NCBI RefSeq assembly: GCF_030811835.1
Contig: NZ_JAUSRO010000018.1
Location: forward strand, 81,329 to 145,328
Direction of reading: 5' to 3'
Source: Variovorax ginsengisoli
GTDB lineage: Bacteria; Pseudomonadota; Gammaproteobacteria; Burkholderiales; Burkholderiaceae_C
Length of the DNA stretch: 64,000 nucleotides
Positions 55,905 through 63,905 of the stretch are shown here, one piece after another (position 1 is the first letter of the stretch; the number at the start of each line of letters is the position of its first letter). The notes under the pieces were generated by a model. It made no database searches and was not told the origin of the DNA. It was given only the letters and a program-made list of their open reading frames with translations. The position numbers were made by a program, and so were the translations under genes.

Positions 55905-57644
55905 ATGACGGATTGGGAACGGGGTGGCGGCGCGTCGAACGGCACTAAACGACAGCGCTCGATCGACGATGTTTCTTCGCATTCGCCGCGGTCCCGATTA
56001 CGCCTGATACGCCTTTGTATGCGGGCCAGCGCAAAAGCAGCAATCGGTGGTGTGGCTGTGGGGTTCTTCGTTCTGGTCGGCTATGCGCTCGATTGGTCGC
56101 CCGCGTGGCGACCTGTCGTGGGTGGACCTGCAACGCATCCGATGACAGCGGCCGCACTCCTTGTCATTGGACTCACGGTACTGGGTGTGCGTCCGTGGCG
56201 CCGCAGTTATCTTGGCATCGGCTTCACAGCTGTTGTGGGCGCTCTGTTTATCGTTGAACTTGTCGGCTTGCTGCTTGGACAAGGCGACATATATCGCACG
56301 CTGATGCCATTCCAGCATGTGATGGCGGAGGAAGCGGGCGCCGGACGGGCGATAGAAATGAGCGTGAATGCCGCCGCTACCCTGGTGCTGCTCAGTGCCT
56401 CGCTCGTCTGTCTGTACGCGCGCCGGACGGCAGGCTCGCAGGTGTTCGCTGGGTTGGCGATGTTCCTTCCTGTTGCAGCGCTGATCGGCTATCTCTATGG
56501 CATTCCCGAATTCTACGGCGCGATGGCGCCATGGACCGTGGCGGGCGCGCTGCTGTTGGCCGTTGCGACGCTGTTGCGCGCGGCGCACCGCGCGCCTGTT
56601 CGCAGCCTGTTGAATATCGGAGCGACCAGCCGGCTGCCGCGGTTCCTGGTCGTCGCGCTGATCTGCCACAGCGTTTTGTTGGGACTGCTGGCAGTATGGC
56701 CGGTAATTGACCCGAGTCTGAAGGCGCTGCCGGCCATGATCGTGTTCACGCTCACGACGATCGTCGCCATCATGGCGGCCGCAGCCAGCCACGCGGAGGG
56801 CAAGACCCGTCGTCGACAAACGCAGGGCGCCCTGCGTAAGCAGACAATCGTGTCCGATCTGGACGGTGCGGCAGAGCGCGGTGAGATGTTCCTGCTCTAC
56901 CAGCCGCAGATCGACTTGGCGACGCAGCACATGGTGGGCGTGGAGGTGCTGCTGCGCTGGCGCCATCCCCGGCGTGGACTCGTCTCCCCTGATGAGTTCA
57001 TCCCCGAGGCCGAAGCCACCGGACTGATCGTGCCGCTGGGTGCCTGGGTGCTGGAGGGGGCTTGCGAGCAAGCCGTACAGTGGCGCAACGGACTGTTGGC
57101 AGACGCGACGATCTCGGTAAACGCATCGGTCGTGCAGATCAACGAAGCCGGCTTTGCCGACAAGGTGCTACGCGTATTGCGTGCGAAGGGGTTGCCGCCG
57201 CACCGGCTGGTCCTCGAAGTGACCGAAAGCATCATGGCGCAACGCGACGGCCGTGGTATCCAAGCACTGCGCGACCTCCATGATGCCAAGGTGCGCATCG
57301 CCATCGACGATTTTGGAACGGGCTACTCGAGCCTGTCTTATTTACGGCTGTTGCCCAGCGATTGCCTCAAAATCGACCGCTCCTTCGTACAGGGGCTTCC
57401 CGGCGACATGGGCGCCGCGGCCATCGCTCGCGCCATCGTCGCCCTGGGCCGCAGTCTCGACATGCGCATCGTCGCCGAGGGCATCGAAACGAAGGCGCAG
57501 GCCGAATTCCTGCAGGACATCTGGTGCGACGAAGGGCAAGGCTATCTCTATGCCCCCCCGTTGACGTCAGACGCGTTGGTCGCCTGGCTGGAGACGCGCC
57601 CCCATAGCGAAAGAGAAACCGAGGTATTTGGAGTAGTCCTATGA
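55905..57644 (+). CDS. Membrane-anchored EAL-domain c-di-GMP phosphodiesterase
   Basis: The protein has 579 residues; ATG 55905 has GGAGGG 5 nt upstream. The N-terminal half is an integral-membrane region of about 7-8 helices (GGVAVGFFVLVGYAL … FLVVALICHSVLLGLLAVW), resembling a MASE-type sensor but not one I can name. The EAL domain (about 319-565) has EVLLR at 347-351, DDFGTGYSS from 468 and VAEGIETKAQAEF; the metal-binding and catalytic residues appear intact, with EAL changed to EVL. There is no GGDEF partner domain. Its stop overlaps the kaiC-like start by ATGA, so the three genes are translated together. Confidence 0.88.
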   Translation: MTDWERGGGASNGTKRQRSIDDVSSHSPRSRLRLIRLCMRASAKAAIGGVAVGFFVLVGYALDWSPAWRPVVGGPATHPMTAAALLVIGLTVLGVRPWRRSYLGIGFTAVVGALFIVELVGLLLGQGDIYRTLMPFQHVMAEEAGAGRAIEMSVNAAATLVLLSASLVCLYARRTAGSQVFAGLAMFLPVAALIGYLYGIPEFYGAMAPWTVAGALLLAVATLLRAAHRAPVRSLLNIGATSRLPRFLVVALICHSVLLGLLAVWPVIDPSLKALPAMIVFTLTTIVAIMAAAASHAEGKTRRRQTQGALRKQTIVSDLDGAAERGEMFLLYQPQIDLATQHMVGVEVLLRWRHPRRGLVSPDEFIPEAEATGLIVPLGAWVLEGACEQAVQWRNGLLADATISVNASVVQINEAGFADKVLRVLRAKGLPPHRLVLEVTESIMAQRDGRGIQALRDLHDAKVRIAIDDFGTGYSSLSYLRLLPSDCLKIDRSFVQGLPGDMGAAAIARAIVALGRSLDMRIVAEGIETKAQAEFLQDIWCDEGQGYLYAPPLTSDALVAWLETRPHSERETEVFGVVL

Positions 57645-59356
57645 CAGAGCGTACGTCCACGCCCCGGATGGAAAAAATCAGGACCGGTATTCCCGGCTTC
57701 GACAGGATGACCTTTGGCGGTTTGCCGCAGGGTCGGGTGTCTGCCGTTATCGGCGCCGCAGGTGCCGGCAAGACCGTTTTCGCCATGCAAACCCTGGTGA
57801 ATATTGTGCGCACGACGGGCGGCGTTGGTGTTTTCGTGTCCTTCGAGCAGACGATCCAGGGCGTTATCAGCGACTTGTCGTCGTTCGACTGGGATGCGAT
57901 GCAGTTGGTCGACGGCGGACGCCTGCTGGTTGTTGATGGACGGCCACAGGCTGATGTCCTGCACAGCGGGGCATTTGATCTGATTGGATTGCTGGCCATG
58001 GTCGAAGGCGCTGCCTCCCCGGGGGCACCGGTGTGCGTGGTGTTCGATGGCATCGACGCGCTGCTGAGCCTATTGGGCTCGCCCACGGCCCAGCGCGCCG
58101 AGCTGCTGCGGTTGCAGGAACATGTCTCCAAGCTCAATGCGACCATGCTCCTGACCGTCAAGGCAATGACTGCGATGGGCCAGGGTTTCGAGGAGATCGC
58201 GCTTTACATGGCCGATTGCGTTGTCGAGTTGACCCGCGACGCACAAGGCGACATGTCCAGCCGGAGCATGCGTATCCAGAAGTACCGCAGCTCCAGCCAT
58301 GCGCAAAGCAAGGTGCCGTTCGTCATGACCGCTCAGGGCATTGAGGTCGAATCCATGGACGTTGAGGCATGGACCAGCCCGGTATCGACCGAGCGTCTGT
58401 CGGTGGGTATCGAACAGCTGGACGCGATGCTCAGGGGTGGCATCTTCCGTGGCAGCAGTACGCTGCTGTCCGGTGCGCCCGGCACCGCCAAGACGACCCT
58501 CGGAACCCGTTTCATCGATGCGGCCTGCCGGCGCGCGGAGCGCGCCTTGTGCATCTGTTTCGACGAGAGCCCCCAGGAGATCGTGCGCAACGTCGCGTCG
58601 GTAGGGACGCTGCTGGCGCCGCACATCGCGTCAGGACTGTTGCAGATGCATGGCCCGGCAGACCACGCGGTCGGAGCGGACGAACTGGTCCACGAGATCA
58701 TGGTCCACATCCGCCGCCATCAGCCGCGCCATCTGATGGTCGACCCTGTGTCGGTCTTCACGAATTCGACAAATTCCCGCAGTGCGGTCCAGCGTCTCGT
58801 GAAGTTTTGCAAACGCGAGGGCATCACGGTCGTGATGACAAGTTTGCTGGAGCGCAGCGCCGGCGAGACGGAGTCATCGCGTTCCTACGTATCCTCCTTG
58901 TGCGACAACTGGATCCATCTCTCCTATCTGGTACAAGGTGGGGAGCGCAACCGGGCACTGACTGTGGTCAAGTCGCGCGGCACCGCGCATTCCAACCAGG
59001 TCGGTGAGTTGCTGCTGGGCGACGATGGCGTCACGTTGGCGGATGTCTATGTGGAAGACGGTGCCGTACTGATGGGGTCGTTGCGGTGGCAGAAGGAGCG
59101 AGCCAACCAGCAGGCGTTGCAGGAAACCCGGAATGCGGCCGACGACGCGTATCGCGAAGCGGAGCATTCCGTTGAAGATCTTTCCCGACGCCTTGCCTAT
59201 CTCCAGGGCGAATTGCTCGGAAAGCAGCAGGAGTTGGTCCGATTGCGTAGCCGGGCGGCGAGCGCGGAGGCGCAGGAAACGAGTCGGCGCGAGCAGATGA
59301 CTGAGCTTCGGCGTCCTGCGAGTCTGCCGCCACTCGATACCTTCGGAGTGATGTGA
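57641..59356 (+). CDS. KaiC-like double-domain RecA-type ATPase
   Basis: The protein has 571 residues. Domain CI has Walker A GAAGAGKT (38-45) and Walker B VCVVFDG (131-137); CII has GAPGTAKT (278-285) and HLMVDPV (364-370). The paired catalytic acids of KaiC are altered: E69-Q70 in CI (SFEQT) and D308-E309 in CII (CFDES). Two hydroxyl residues, S418-S419 (YVSSLCD), align with the Ser-Thr phosphorylation pair of cyanobacterial KaiC. The C-terminus carries a coiled coil (about 484-555) not found in KaiC. It is followed by a KaiB-like gene and preceded by an EAL gene, with overlaps on both sides. It is probably a kinase or ATPase timer or stress switch; circadian function is not implied. Confidence 0.9.
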   Translation: MTERTSTPRMEKIRTGIPGFDRMTFGGLPQGRVSAVIGAAGAGKTVFAMQTLVNIVRTTGGVGVFVSFEQTIQGVISDLSSFDWDAMQLVDGGRLLVVDGRPQADVLHSGAFDLIGLLAMVEGAASPGAPVCVVFDGIDALLSLLGSPTAQRAELLRLQEHVSKLNATMLLTVKAMTAMGQGFEEIALYMADCVVELTRDAQGDMSSRSMRIQKYRSSSHAQSKVPFVMTAQGIEVESMDVEAWTSPVSTERLSVGIEQLDAMLRGGIFRGSSTLLSGAPGTAKTTLGTRFIDAACRRAERALCICFDESPQEIVRNVASVGTLLAPHIASGLLQMHGPADHAVGADELVHEIMVHIRRHQPRHLMVDPVSVFTNSTNSRSAVQRLVKFCKREGITVVMTSLLERSAGETESSRSYVSSLCDNWIHLSYLVQGGERNRALTVVKSRGTAHSNQVGELLLGDDGVTLADVYVEDGAVLMGSLRWQKERANQQALQETRNAADDAYREAEHSVEDLSRRLAYLQGELLGKQQELVRLRSRAASAEAQETSRREQMTELRRPASLPPLDTFGVM

Positions 59357-59649
59357 TGAACCAGGTGCAGCAGACAGGCGCGATGGAAGGTCGTCAGCTC
59401 GAGCTTTATGTTGCCGGTGACACGCTGCCTTCCAAGCAAGCGCGGGGCAACTTGGAAGAGATTGTTCGGCATCTCGAGGGGCCGACGACCGTGACGGTAA
59501 TTGACGTTCAGAAGGACGCCAAGGCCGCATTCGCAAGGCGTATCTTCACAACGCCGTCGCTGGTCTGTATTCACGATACACAGAAGATTCTCATCATCGG
59601 CAACCTTGCCGATCGCGAAAGGGTGATTCAGCGGCTGTCAAGGTTTTAA
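59356..59649 (+). CDS. KaiB-like thioredoxin-fold protein
   Basis: The protein has 97 residues: LELYVAGDTLPSKQARGNL, VTVIDVQKDAK, TTPSLVCIHD and IIGNLADRERVIQRL are the KaiB signatures. KaiB binds KaiC in a fold-switched state. The ATG overlaps the kaiC stop by one base (TGATG). The cis-Pro region TTPSL is retained. It is the last gene of the overlapping trio. Confidence 0.9.
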   Translation: MNQVQQTGAMEGRQLELYVAGDTLPSKQARGNLEEIVRHLEGPTTVTVIDVQKDAKAAFARRIFTTPSLVCIHDTQKILIIGNLADRERVIQRLSRF

Positions 59650-59712
59650 AGTTTATAGGCGGAGGATCTTTTTTCTTCTGCTGAAGCGGGCGGGTAATCG
59701 TCTGCATCGAGC

Positions 59713-59727
59713 CCTAATTTAATTAGG
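59713..59727. promoter_or_regulatory. Perfect AT-rich palindrome between kaiB-like and GGDEF genes
   Basis: CCTAATT-T-AATTAGG is a perfect 7+1+7 palindrome in an AT-rich intergenic region of 247 bp (59650-59896). It may be an operator for the diguanylate cyclase gene. It is followed by ATCGATTTTT, so a weak terminator is also possible. Confidence 0.4.
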
Positions 59728-59896
59728 ATCGATTTTTGACCAATGACTCTATATCAAAATGAAGATTGATTTATCTGAATTCCTTTAACTTGTAATTCCA
59801 AGTGTTGTCGCGTCAAGAAATAATGATCTCAGGTACTGGGTGCGGGATGCGCGTCATCGCTGATATCTCCTCAGCAAACCTCGCGCGGTGTAACTC

Positions 59897-61510
59897 ATGT
59901 CAGCGTCATTCAGCACTTGGCGAGGTTGTCTTGGCCACCCCACTGTGGAAATAGTTCGAATCTCTACCTACGGTCGAGGTCGCTTGATCGTACTGGGAAC
60001 TATCGCGGTCAATTTCACGCTCCTCGCGATCATGGGGCTGTTGATATTGAATGCCAAGGCGGATGCAGGGCGGTTGGCCAGACAAAACGCGGACAGCCTT
60101 CGTGAAGCAATCGTCTTCAGCATGGAAAGTTCTCTTCAACTCGGAGCCTTTGCTGTGAATGGGCTTGCCAGCGATCTGGCGCTCTCGGATGTTCGGAAAC
60201 TACCACTGCCAGTTCGACAACAGATGATGGCGAACGCTGTGGAGGAAATGGCCGACGTTGGGTCGCTGATGCTCATCGATTCGGAGGGAAACGTGGTGGC
60301 GAGCGCGCGTGGCGCAGTCCCGCCCCATACCAATCTTGCAGATCGCGAATATTTCCGCGTCCACCTAGAACACGCCGACACGGGCTTACACCTGAGCGCA
60401 CCATTCACGAGCAGGTTGGGTGACCAAGCCCTCTCCATCGCGCTCAGTCGGCGGATGTCCCATCCGGATGGAAGCCTCTCTTACGTCATCGTGCTGTCCT
60501 TCGATCTGACCCGCTTTTCGCGGATTCTCGCGGGTATGAAGAATTTCGACGAAGCATTTACGGTGATACGCAGCGATGGCATCTTGCTATTGAGGGAACC
60601 GGCCGGCCCAGGTTTTCAGGTTGGACAGGACGTCTCCCAGCGCGCGAACTTCGTGAATGTCAAGCGCCTTGGTGAAGGCTCTTTTGAGGCGATGAGCGAA
60701 GACGCTGCTCACCCGATCTTCATCACCTTCGGCCGGGTTTCCCATTTCCCGGTAATCGTCAGCGTCAGCCGCTCCCTTTTTTCGATTTACGACAGTTGGA
60801 GGACGTGGGCGTGGATGGTCGGCTCACTCGCGGTGCTCATGAGTGTGCTAATGACAGCTCTCGTGATTACGCTTAAAAACGAATTGAGGCGTCGTATGCG
60901 GGCGGAAAAGATGCTGGAGGCTCAGCTTGTTACAGATTCACTGACTGGTTTGGCAAATCGCCGTCAATTCGACGAAATGATCCATCGTGAATGGCGGCGG
61001 GCCGCGCGTACACGAGAGCGCCTGTCGCTGCTGATCGTTGATGTCGATCTCTTTAAATCAGTTAATGATACATATGGGCATCTCTGGGGTGACGAGGTGC
61101 TTCGCGCTGTCGCACACGCTATTGGAGAAAGCATCCGCAGACCTGGTGACGTTGCGGCCAGATATGGCGGCGAAGAATTTGCAGTTATATTGCCGGGGAT
61201 CGATATTGCCGGCGCGATGACCGTCGCGGAACGCATCCGGGTGCAAATCGATGGCCTGCGCGTCAAGGGGCCGACGGGGAACGCAATCCAAGTCACCGTC
61301 AGCATCGGCGTCAGCGAAGTGCGAGAAAGTGGGCACCCCAATGCAATTGAATTGATCGACGCTGCTGACAAAGCGCTGTATGCAGCCAAAGAAGCGGGGA
61401 GAAACTGTGTCGTGCAATTTCAAGATAAGCGATCACACGATGCTAGCTGTAGTTTCTCAGGATGTTGTTCACCCGAGGTGAAGGAGGATGGAGTGTCCGC
61501 GCCGAAGTAG
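59897..61510 (+). CDS. Membrane sensor diguanylate cyclase (Cache-GGDEF)
   Basis: The protein has 537 residues: a transmembrane helix (about 32-52), a periplasmic Cache-type sensor region (about 60-300; GNVVASARGAVPPHTNLAD), a second helix (about 305-325, WMVGSLAVLMSVLMTALVI), and a GGDEF domain (about 350-510). The active site is intact as GGEEF at 424-428 and is preceded by the inhibitory site RPGD at 415-418, five residues upstream as expected. It is separated from kaiB by 247 bp, so it is likely a separate transcript. With the EAL gene it gives opposed c-di-GMP synthesis and breakdown around KaiBC. Confidence 0.9.
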   Translation: MSASFSTWRGCLGHPTVEIVRISTYGRGRLIVLGTIAVNFTLLAIMGLLILNAKADAGRLARQNADSLREAIVFSMESSLQLGAFAVNGLASDLALSDVRKLPLPVRQQMMANAVEEMADVGSLMLIDSEGNVVASARGAVPPHTNLADREYFRVHLEHADTGLHLSAPFTSRLGDQALSIALSRRMSHPDGSLSYVIVLSFDLTRFSRILAGMKNFDEAFTVIRSDGILLLREPAGPGFQVGQDVSQRANFVNVKRLGEGSFEAMSEDAAHPIFITFGRVSHFPVIVSVSRSLFSIYDSWRTWAWMVGSLAVLMSVLMTALVITLKNELRRRMRAEKMLEAQLVTDSLTGLANRRQFDEMIHREWRRAARTRERLSLLIVDVDLFKSVNDTYGHLWGDEVLRAVAHAIGESIRRPGDVAARYGGEEFAVILPGIDIAGAMTVAERIRVQIDGLRVKGPTGNAIQVTVSIGVSEVRESGHPNAIELIDAADKALYAAKEAGRNCVVQFQDKRSHDASCSFSGCCSPEVKEDGVSAPK

Positions 61511-61607
61511 AGGCTCAGTTTCCGGTCGACGCCAACATACACATGGCAGTGCTTTTCGGGCCTGTGTCACCGTGAAATCGTCACCTGACAGCAAAATGTA
61601 GTATACA

Positions 61608-61640
61608 TAATAGACAACCTAAACGACAATCTATAAGTGC
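61608..61640 (+). promoter_or_regulatory. ssb promoter sharing its core with the trbM-like promoter
   Basis: TAGACA (61611-61616) and TATAAG (61632-61637) are 15 nt apart, the same spacing as in the promoter at 971-997. The core CGACAATCTATAA is identical. A GTATAC palindrome lies just upstream at about 61600. The shared arrangement suggests common control of both ends of the mobile element. Confidence 0.6.
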
Positions 61641-61686
61641 GGTATCTCAAGGGGAGACGCCGACGAACTGACTGGAGAAATCATTT

Positions 61687-62103
61687 ATGGCCGCGTCTCT
61701 TAACGAGGTCCGTCTGATCGGAAACTTGGGCGCAGACGTCGAACTGCACACCGTGGGGGAAGGTGAGAAGGCCATCAGCGTCACGACCGTGAGCATTGCG
61801 ACCAGGTACTACCGCGGCGAAGCTGAGCACACCGAATGGCATCGGGTGGTGCTCTGGAAACACTTGGCAGAACGCGCACAAAAGTATTTGCGCAAGGGCT
61901 CGTATGTTTACATCGCCGGGAGGCTTGCCACCCGGCGATGGAAGGACGATGCAGGCGTCGAGCACGTCACGATTGAGGTGGTTGCGGAGGCGTTGCAGTT
62001 GTTGGGTGGTCGTCGCCAGGGTGATGGCCCCAAGGATGACCCCGCCTCGGCACCGACGGAAAACGCTTCGGCAGGCGTTGCAGGAGATGACAACCCTTTC
62101 TGA
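61687..62103 (+). CDS. ssb: Single-stranded DNA-binding protein (mobile-element type)
   Basis: The protein has 138 residues: an OB fold with NEVRLIGNLGADVELHTV, HTEWHRVVLW and VYIAGRLATRRWKDDAG, then a short linker and an acidic tip DDNPF, close to the canonical DDDIPF used to recruit partner proteins. Plasmids and ICEs carry such copies to cover single strands during transfer. It leads a plus-strand run of plasmid-type genes. Confidence 0.92.
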   Translation: MAASLNEVRLIGNLGADVELHTVGEGEKAISVTTVSIATRYYRGEAEHTEWHRVVLWKHLAERAQKYLRKGSYVYIAGRLATRRWKDDAGVEHVTIEVVAEALQLLGGRRQGDGPKDDPASAPTENASAGVAGDDNPF

Positions 62104-62150
62104 GCAGCGCAGCGGGCACTGATGACTGGTACGAACAGGAGCGTGCGTCC

Positions 62151-62327
62151 ATGGATGCCGCTGTGTCGAAGACCATCGGCCTTCTCAATGGCATTCAGTG
62201 GCTGCTGCGCGATGGCCGCGCCAACCCAACACAGCTCGGGTGTACCGATGGGGACCTTGTCGGCATGCTCGATCTTGTGAAAGAGCAACTCGCTGAAGTG
62301 TTCCCCAGCGCGCAATTAAGCCCATGA
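62151..62327 (+). CDS. 58-residue small protein coupled to the KorA-like gene
   Basis: The frame MDAAVSKTIGLLNGIQWLL… has AGGAG 9 nt upstream of ATG 62151. Its stop overlaps the next start (ATGA at 62324). It is acidic to neutral with no membrane segment. The coupling supports reality; the family is unknown. Confidence 0.5.
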   Translation: MDAAVSKTIGLLNGIQWLLRDGRANPTQLGCTDGDLVGMLDLVKEQLAEVFPSAQLSP

Positions 62328-62557
62328 CCAAGCCCATCACGGCTGCGGAGTTCGCTGCAGCAGCAACTATCTCGCGCATATCGCCCGAGCGTGTCGCGGT
62401 TGCCCGTGCAATTCTCATCGAGGGCAAAACGTACGTTGAAGCGGTAGCACCCTACGGGTGGAGCCGGCAGACCGCGCAAGGCCCTGTGCGGTCAATCCGT
62501 GAGCACCTTGCGCGCTACAAAGCCGCCCGCGAAGCGGAAGCAGCAGATGCACCTTAG
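62324..62557 (+). CDS. KorA/TrfB-like HTH repressor
   Basis: The protein has 77 residues. The segment ERVAVARAILIEGKTYVEAV followed by APYGWSRQTAQGPVRSI resembles the TrfB/KorA helix-turn-helix of IncP plasmids (…VARGVLVDGK…GLTRGAVSQAVHRV…). KorA represses several plasmid operons from dispersed operators, so it is a candidate reader of the shared promoter element at 971 and 61611. It overlaps the zeta-like gene start. Confidence 0.6.
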   Translation: MTKPITAAEFAAAATISRISPERVAVARAILIEGKTYVEAVAPYGWSRQTAQGPVRSIREHLARYKAAREAEAADAP

Positions 62558-63503
62558 ACCAATCCATAGGGGATTTACGTTGGAACCCATCCACCGCAGG
62601 GAGTTTGCGCAGCCTGATCGCGCCGCAGTCCAAGATGAAGTGATCCGCGCCGTCGAGGCCGACCCGGAACCCTTCATTGCTGCGTACAAAGCTGACCCAG
62701 ACTACTTCGATGGCCGATACATCTGTGCCGACAACTTCAAGGACAGGTTTTCGCAGTTTGCGGCTTCGCCGGATGCCCGCAACCGCTACAACACGCCCGT
62801 GCACAACGCGGCGGCCGTTCTCTCGTCCGAGCTTTTCCGGCGCGTGGTCAACGACACCAGCGAGCCATTGCGCGATAGCGCGATCTTCGTCACCGGCGTT
62901 CCCGGCGCGGGGAAGACGACGGCGGTACTCGGCGCCGGCGTACCATCGACCGCTCGCGTGGTTTTTGAAGGGCAGCTCAATCGTCCGGCGCCGTCCATGG
63001 AGAAAATCCAGATGGCACTTGATGCAGGCCTGCGCCCAGAGATCTATGCGGTGCACGTCCTGCCCGAGGTCGCATTGCGTCGCACTTTTAAACGCCTCGA
63101 GGACTACGGGCGTGGTGCGAGCATCGCCGTGATGGCTGATATTCAAGCAGGCCTGCCGCAAGGCCTCCAACAGAGGCACGACCGTTTCGGCGAAAGCGTC
63201 GGCCTGGTCATCCTTGACAACCGCTTTGACGGGCAGCATAAGGAACTGCGCGGCTGGCAACATCTCAAACAGCTCACCCAGGAAGGCAATCATGCTCGCA
63301 TCTCAGAACGACTCCGCAATGAACTCGAACGCCACAAAGCCGGAGGCCGCATCTCCGACGCTTGCTACCGCCAAGCCAATGGAGACCCCCCTTTCCCCGA
63401 GCCTGCAGACCTGGACAAAGAAGGTTCTCGACGTGACCAATCGGGCGTCGACGGACGAGAGCTACCGAAAAGAGCTGGCCAAACGAATCAAGTAGGCGCG
63501 TAG
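62547..63503 (+). CDS. Zeta-toxin-type P-loop kinase
   Basis: The protein has 318 residues. The Walker A GVPGAGKT at 117-124 is followed by a zeta/AAA-33-like core (RVVFEGQLNR, ALDAGLRPEIYAVHV, LRRTFKRLEDYGRG). Zeta toxins phosphorylate UDP-N-acetylglucosamine; no epsilon antitoxin gene is visible, so it may be one of the ICE-borne zeta-domain proteins without a toxin role. ATG 62547 lies inside the KorA-like gene; TTG 62580 with AGGGGA upstream is a possible alternative. The last 70 codons overlap another frame (63292). Confidence 0.75.
   Translation: MHLRPIHRGFTLEPIHRREFAQPDRAAVQDEVIRAVEADPEPFIAAYKADPDYFDGRYICADNFKDRFSQFAASPDARNRYNTPVHNAAAVLSSELFRRVVNDTSEPLRDSAIFVTGVPGAGKTTAVLGAGVPSTARVVFEGQLNRPAPSMEKIQMALDAGLRPEIYAVHVLPEVALRRTFKRLEDYGRGASIAVMADIQAGLPQGLQQRHDRFGESVGLVILDNRFDGQHKELRGWQHLKQLTQEGNHARISERLRNELERHKAGGRISDACYRQANGDPPFPEPADLDKEGSRRDQSGVDGRELPKRAGQTNQVGA
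63292..63495 (+). CDS. 67-residue ORF nested in the end of the zeta-like gene
   Basis: ATG 63292 is preceded by AGGAAGG with 5-nt spacing, the best ribosome site in this run. The product (MLASQNDSAMNSNATKPEA… SLQTWTKKVLDVTNRAS … ELAKRIK) is hydrophilic with a helical end and lies in a different frame from the zeta tail. It is likely a real small protein of unknown function; it could be an antidote or a transfer accessory. Confidence 0.5.
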   Translation: MLASQNDSAMNSNATKPEAASPTLATAKPMETPLSPSLQTWTKKVLDVTNRASTDESYRKELAKRIK

Positions 63504-63518
63504 CGGCCGGCGCGCGCA

Positions 63519-63761
63519 GTGGCGTTCGAACGCTTGACGCGAGCTGAGGGTCTGGCGCAGCACCCTGAGTTGAAGGGGGCATACCGTGAATTGGCCTCCA
63601 AGCGTGCCGCTGGAGCGCAGCAGTTCCCTCATGATGAGAAGGCCCAGAGCGTTCACTTGAAGACGGCTCGCAGCGATATTCAGCGTCGGCTCGATGCGGG
63701 GCGTATTCCGCCGCTGCCAGCTGTTTCCGCTCCCACTCTAGTGCCTGATCGCGACCGCTGA
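63519..63761 (+). CDS. KfrB-like small plasmid protein
   Basis: The protein has 80 residues from GTG 63519. FERLTRAEGLAQHPELKGAY followed by RELASKRAAG resembles the KfrB domain of IncP plasmids ('eRLTreEAl.rHPELagAYa.l'). A helical middle and a Pro-rich end follow. This is the last mobile-element gene before dnaX. Confidence 0.5.
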   Translation: MAFERLTRAEGLAQHPELKGAYRELASKRAAGAQQFPHDEKAQSVHLKTARSDIQRRLDAGRIPPLPAVSAPTLVPDRDR

Positions 63762-63790
63762 CTCCTGCCAGGCTGTGGCTTGGCCGGCGG

Positions 63791-63817
63791 AAACATCAGC
63801 TTCGCGCTGGTTTTTTT
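63791..63817 (+). terminator. Rho-independent terminator at the end of the mobile-element genes
   Basis: AAAC-AT-CAGC pairs with GCTG-GTTT around the loop TTCGC, with a 2-nt bulge, and is followed by a run of seven T's (63811-63817). It separates the plasmid-type genes from dnaX. Confidence 0.65.
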
Positions 63818-63905
63818 ATGCGCGCACGGTCCAGGCTGTAATTATGAACAGTACGGCTTTCGCAGATTTTGGCGGGGTTATGCATGCGTTCTCTAGAATC
63901 CCCGC

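Noticed and set aside
57641..59356. KaiC-like protein as a RadA or DnaB-type recombination ATPase
   Set aside because: Two tandem RecA domains, the position of a KaiB gene directly after it and the SSLCD loop fit KaiC, and there is no RadA zinc finger or Lon-like domain.
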